Assembly (NCBI GenBank): GCA_937958995.1
Contig: CALGAP010000023.1
Coordinates: 310,001-374,000, forward strand
Length of the DNA stretch: 64,000 nucleotides
Source of the DNA: an uncultured Chitinophagaceae bacterium
GTDB lineage: Bacteria > Bacteroidota > Bacteroidia > Chitinophagales > Chitinophagaceae
Direction of reading: 5' to 3'
Shown one piece after another: positions 62,088 to 64,000 of this stretch; the stretch's first letter is position 1, and each line of letters opens with the position of its first letter. The translations under genes were made by a program, and so were the position numbers. Under the pieces are notes generated by a model. That model searched no databases. It saw nothing but the letters and a program-made list of their open reading frames with translations, and was not told where the DNA came from.

Positions 62088-62551
62088 TTCTTCCCATCGT
62101 CTTTCAAATAATACGACTCCGACTCATAATCAAAGGTCTTGGCTTTAGTATGCTTATAATCCGGGTCGTAACGGACGAAGAAGTAGAGGTAGAGAACGCG
62201 GCTGAGGCGCATGAGCCAGGGCTGTATGATGATGAGTAAAGCCACGTTGAGGCCCAGCCACCAGAAAAATCGGCTATCCTGCACCGACATACCGATAAGT
62301 ACGTACCAGGCTACGAAGGTGGCCACAGACACCGCCACGGAAAGCACGTAGCTTACGTAGCCGGTGCCATACCAGAAGCCCACTTCCAGTTCGTACAGCT
62401 GGTTGCACTCCGGGCAGCGCACGGGCATCGCAAAAACTTTCTTCAGGTTCCAGGGATTCTTGTTCACAAACATAGGGCCGCGCCTGCAACGGGGACATTT
62501 CATCGTCAGCAGGCTCCACAGAAAATTGGGGGTAGGTGTTTTTTCTGACAT
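62075..62551 (-). CDS. DUF983 family membrane protein
   Basis: Protein of 158 residues. The start at 62551 is chosen because the longer frame reads through the neighbouring ABC gene in a shadow frame. A zinc-ribbon-like pair MKCPRCRRGPMF (about 17-28) and RCPECNQLYELEVGFWYG is followed by two to three TM helices (about 70-125), then a soluble tail ending YYLKDDGKKTED. The family is widespread and of unknown function; it is often near cytochrome oxidase genes, but not here. A perfect -7 element lies 7 nt before the ATG. Confidence 0.88.
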   Translation of the reverse strand: MSEKTPTPNFLWSLLTMKCPRCRRGPMFVNKNPWNLKKVFAMPVRCPECNQLYELEVGFWYGTGYVSYVLSVAVSVATFVAWYVLIGMSVQDSRFFWWLGLNVALLIIIQPWLMRLSRVLYLYFFVRYDPDYKHTKAKTFDYESESYYLKDDGKKTED

Positions 62552-62558
62552 GAGGCGG

Positions 62559-62566
62559 CAAAGATA
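62559..62566 (-). promoter_or_regulatory. -7 promoter element of the DUF983 gene
   Basis: TATCTTTG on the minus strand ends 7 nt before the ATG, so the 5' leader would be only a few bases. It lies in the gap after the ABC exporter gene. Confidence 0.5.
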
Positions 62567-62621
62567 CGACAAAGTGGTTTCGGGTGTAGGTTGTGTACAA
62601 CACCCTGCCTCCTGCACCGTA

Positions 62622-64000
62622 TTACGACGCGGCGGCCAGCTTCTTCCTTTCGCCGATCTGTTGCCGCCACATGGCGTAGTAGAGGCCCTTTTCTTCAAGC
62701 AGGGATTCGTGGGTGCCGGTCTCGATAATGTCGCCACGCTCAAGCACATAGATGCGGTCGGCATGCATAATGGTGCTGAGGCGGTGGGCAATCAGGATGG
62801 TGATCTGGTCGCGCTGCGACGATACCTGGCGAATGGTGTTGGTCACCTCTTCCTCGGTTAGAGAGTCGAGGGCAGAGGTAGCCTCGTCGAATATCAGCAC
62901 GCGCGGCTTGCGGATGAGGGCGCGGGCAATAGACAGCCTCTGGCGCTCGCCACCCGAGAGCTTCAGACCGCCCTCGCCGATCATGGTGTCAACACCTTTT
63001 TCGGCACGCTTCAACAGGCTGGTGCAGGAAGCCTTGTGTAAGGCATCCATCAGTTCTTCCTCAGTAGCCTCGGGGTTCACAAACATCAGGTTTTCACGGA
63101 TAGTGCCTGAAAACAGCTGGGTATCCTGCGTTACAAAACCTATCTGGTGGCGCAGGTCGTCGAAGTTGATGGAGGTTTCGTCAATCCCGTTGTATAAAAT
63201 CTTGCCTTCCTGCGGCCGGTAGAGGCCAACCAGCAGCTTCATCAGTGTAGTCTTGCCCGAGCCCGATGGACCCACAAAGGCGATGGTTTCGCCGGTCCTT
63301 ACCGAAAAGTTGATATCATCAATGGCGCGTTGCTGTGCGGTCTGGTGCTTGAAACCAACGCCGCGAAACTCGAGCGTTTGCACGTCGCCTAGGTGAGTGG
63401 GATTGGCGGGCTGCTGCTCGGGCTGCTTGTTCATGAGGTTGTTGAAATTGTTCAGCGACGCTTCCGCTTCGCGATAACTGAGAATAATATTGCCTATTTC
63501 CTGCAGCGGGCTGAAGATGAAGAAGGAATAGATCTGCATGGTAAACAACTGGCCCACGTTCATCAGTTGCCCCGGCCCGATCAGTTCACCCGGACCATAC
63601 AACAACCACATCATAATAAACAGTATCACCTGGCGCAGTGTATTCACAAACGTGCCTTGAATAAAACCGATACTGCGGATGCGTTTTACCTTGGTCAGTT
63701 CGAGACCCAATATTTTATACGTGTTCTTATTTAACCGTTCCACTTCCTGGTGTGTCAATCCCAGGCTTTTTACCAATTCTATATTGCGCAGCGACTCGGT
63801 AGTGCTGCCGGCAAGCGATGTGGTTTGCGACACAATATTTTTCTGAATCTGTTTTATCTTCTTACTTAAGAAATTGGTGATAGTGGTCAGCAGGAATATA
63901 CCAATCATATAAGCAATGGGTATAGACCAGTGAATGGCCGATGCGTACACAATCACAAATACAATACCTACAAACACACCGAAGAGAATATTGATGAAAT
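62622..64000 (-). CDS. ABC exporter, fused permease/ATPase (5' end beyond window)
   Basis: MsbA/LmrA-type half transporter, truncated by the window edge; the frame is open up to 64000. Visible: TM helices (residues about 1-40 and 105-175 of the fragment), then the ATPase domain with Walker A GPSGSGKTT, signature LSGGERQRLSIARAL, Walker B VLIFDEATSALDS and the H-loop in LIAHRLST. It ends at a short basic tail (ERKKLAAAS). It probably works as a homodimer exporting a lipid or drug; the substrate cannot be named. The DUF983 gene follows with its own -7 element. Confidence 0.92.
   Translation of the reverse strand, partial: FINILFGVFVGIVFVIVYASAIHWSIPIAYMIGIFLLTTITNFLSKKIKQIQKNIVSQTTSLAGSTTESLRNIELVKSLGLTHQEVERLNKNTYKILGLELTKVKRIRSIGFIQGTFVNTLRQVILFIMMWLLYGPGELIGPGQLMNVGQLFTMQIYSFFIFSPLQEIGNIILSYREAEASLNNFNNLMNKQPEQQPANPTHLGDVQTLEFRGVGFKHQTAQQRAIDDINFSVRTGETIAFVGPSGSGKTTLMKLLVGLYRPQEGKILYNGIDETSINFDDLRHQIGFVTQDTQLFSGTIRENLMFVNPEATEEELMDALHKASCTSLLKRAEKGVDTMIGEGGLKLSGGERQRLSIARALIRKPRVLIFDEATSALDSLTEEEVTNTIRQVSSQRDQITILIAHRLSTIMHADRIYVLERGDIIETGTHESLLEEKGLYYAMWRQQIGERKKLAAAS

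Noticed and set aside
62075..62791. 238-residue version of the DUF983 protein
   Set aside because: The first 80 residues are Cys/Pro/Thr-rich and come from a shadow frame of the ABC exporter; the protein starts at 62551.
1..64000. CRISPR array, insertion sequence or prophage
   Set aside because: No regularly spaced direct repeats, transposase, integrase or phage structural gene was found; the dispersed repeats are inverted and not regularly spaced.

Overview
The window looks like an ordinary chromosomal segment of a Bacteroidota bacterium, most likely of the Chitinophagaceae. That placement rests on an LpxC-FabZ fusion, a PorX regulator with a PglZ domain, a C-terminal type IX secretion (T9SS) sorting domain, the tig-clpP-clpP-clpX order, and repeated TAnnTTTG -7 promoter elements. 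I see no insertion sequence, prophage, CRISPR array or integrase. Genes are dense and mostly housekeeping.

Layout. 1-3.5 kb: a small secreted protein, a histidine kinase and its OmpR-type regulator, then an orphan RprY-like regulator. 3.7-7.6 kb: a GroES-like protein, a HerA/DUF853 ATPase and RecQ. 7.8-12.8 kb: a short leader ORF, an FtsX/MacB-type permease, the wreck of a second permease, and a copper P-type ATPase. 12.9-16.7 kb: TsaE, alanine dehydrogenase and a thioredoxin-fold lipoprotein-like or exported protein. 16.8-22.5 kb: the lipid A cluster (HD hydrolase, lpxD, lpxC-fabZ, lpxA, ABC ATPase). 22.7-28.9 kb: porX, a metallo-hydrolase, a degenerate hybrid kinase, a ComEA-like protein and an acyl-CoA dehydrogenase. 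28.9-33.4 kb: trigger factor, two ClpP subunits and ClpX. 33.6-41.4 kb: a universal stress protein, tRNA-Leu, a bifunctional (p)ppGpp enzyme, purA, a Lys/Asp-rich protein, pabB and a lytic transglycosylase. 41.5-49.5 kb: gatA, tatA, rplS, rny, zapA, a coiled-coil protein and pheT. 50.3-55.8 kb: dnaB, rsmE, a TerC protein, pyrD and a thiolase. 56-62 kb: a DUF1800/DUF1501 export pair and a LuxR/TPR-kinase two-component pair. The window ends in a DUF983 protein and a truncated ABC exporter.

The most interesting signals are regulatory and repetitive. TCTAAT hexamers recur at exact 11-bp spacing upstream of both the first response regulator and the small secreted gene, which suggests a self-regulated circuit. 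Two families of dispersed intergenic inverted repeats are present; one copy is a multi-nested palindrome of about 177 bp. Perfect DnaA boxes lie next to dnaB, zapA and the gene after porX. Two -7 elements sit exactly 4 nt from start codons (tsaE and pheT), predicting leaderless mRNAs. Gene decay is visible at a collapsed permease and a gutted hybrid kinase. I found no convincing new defence or biosynthetic system.
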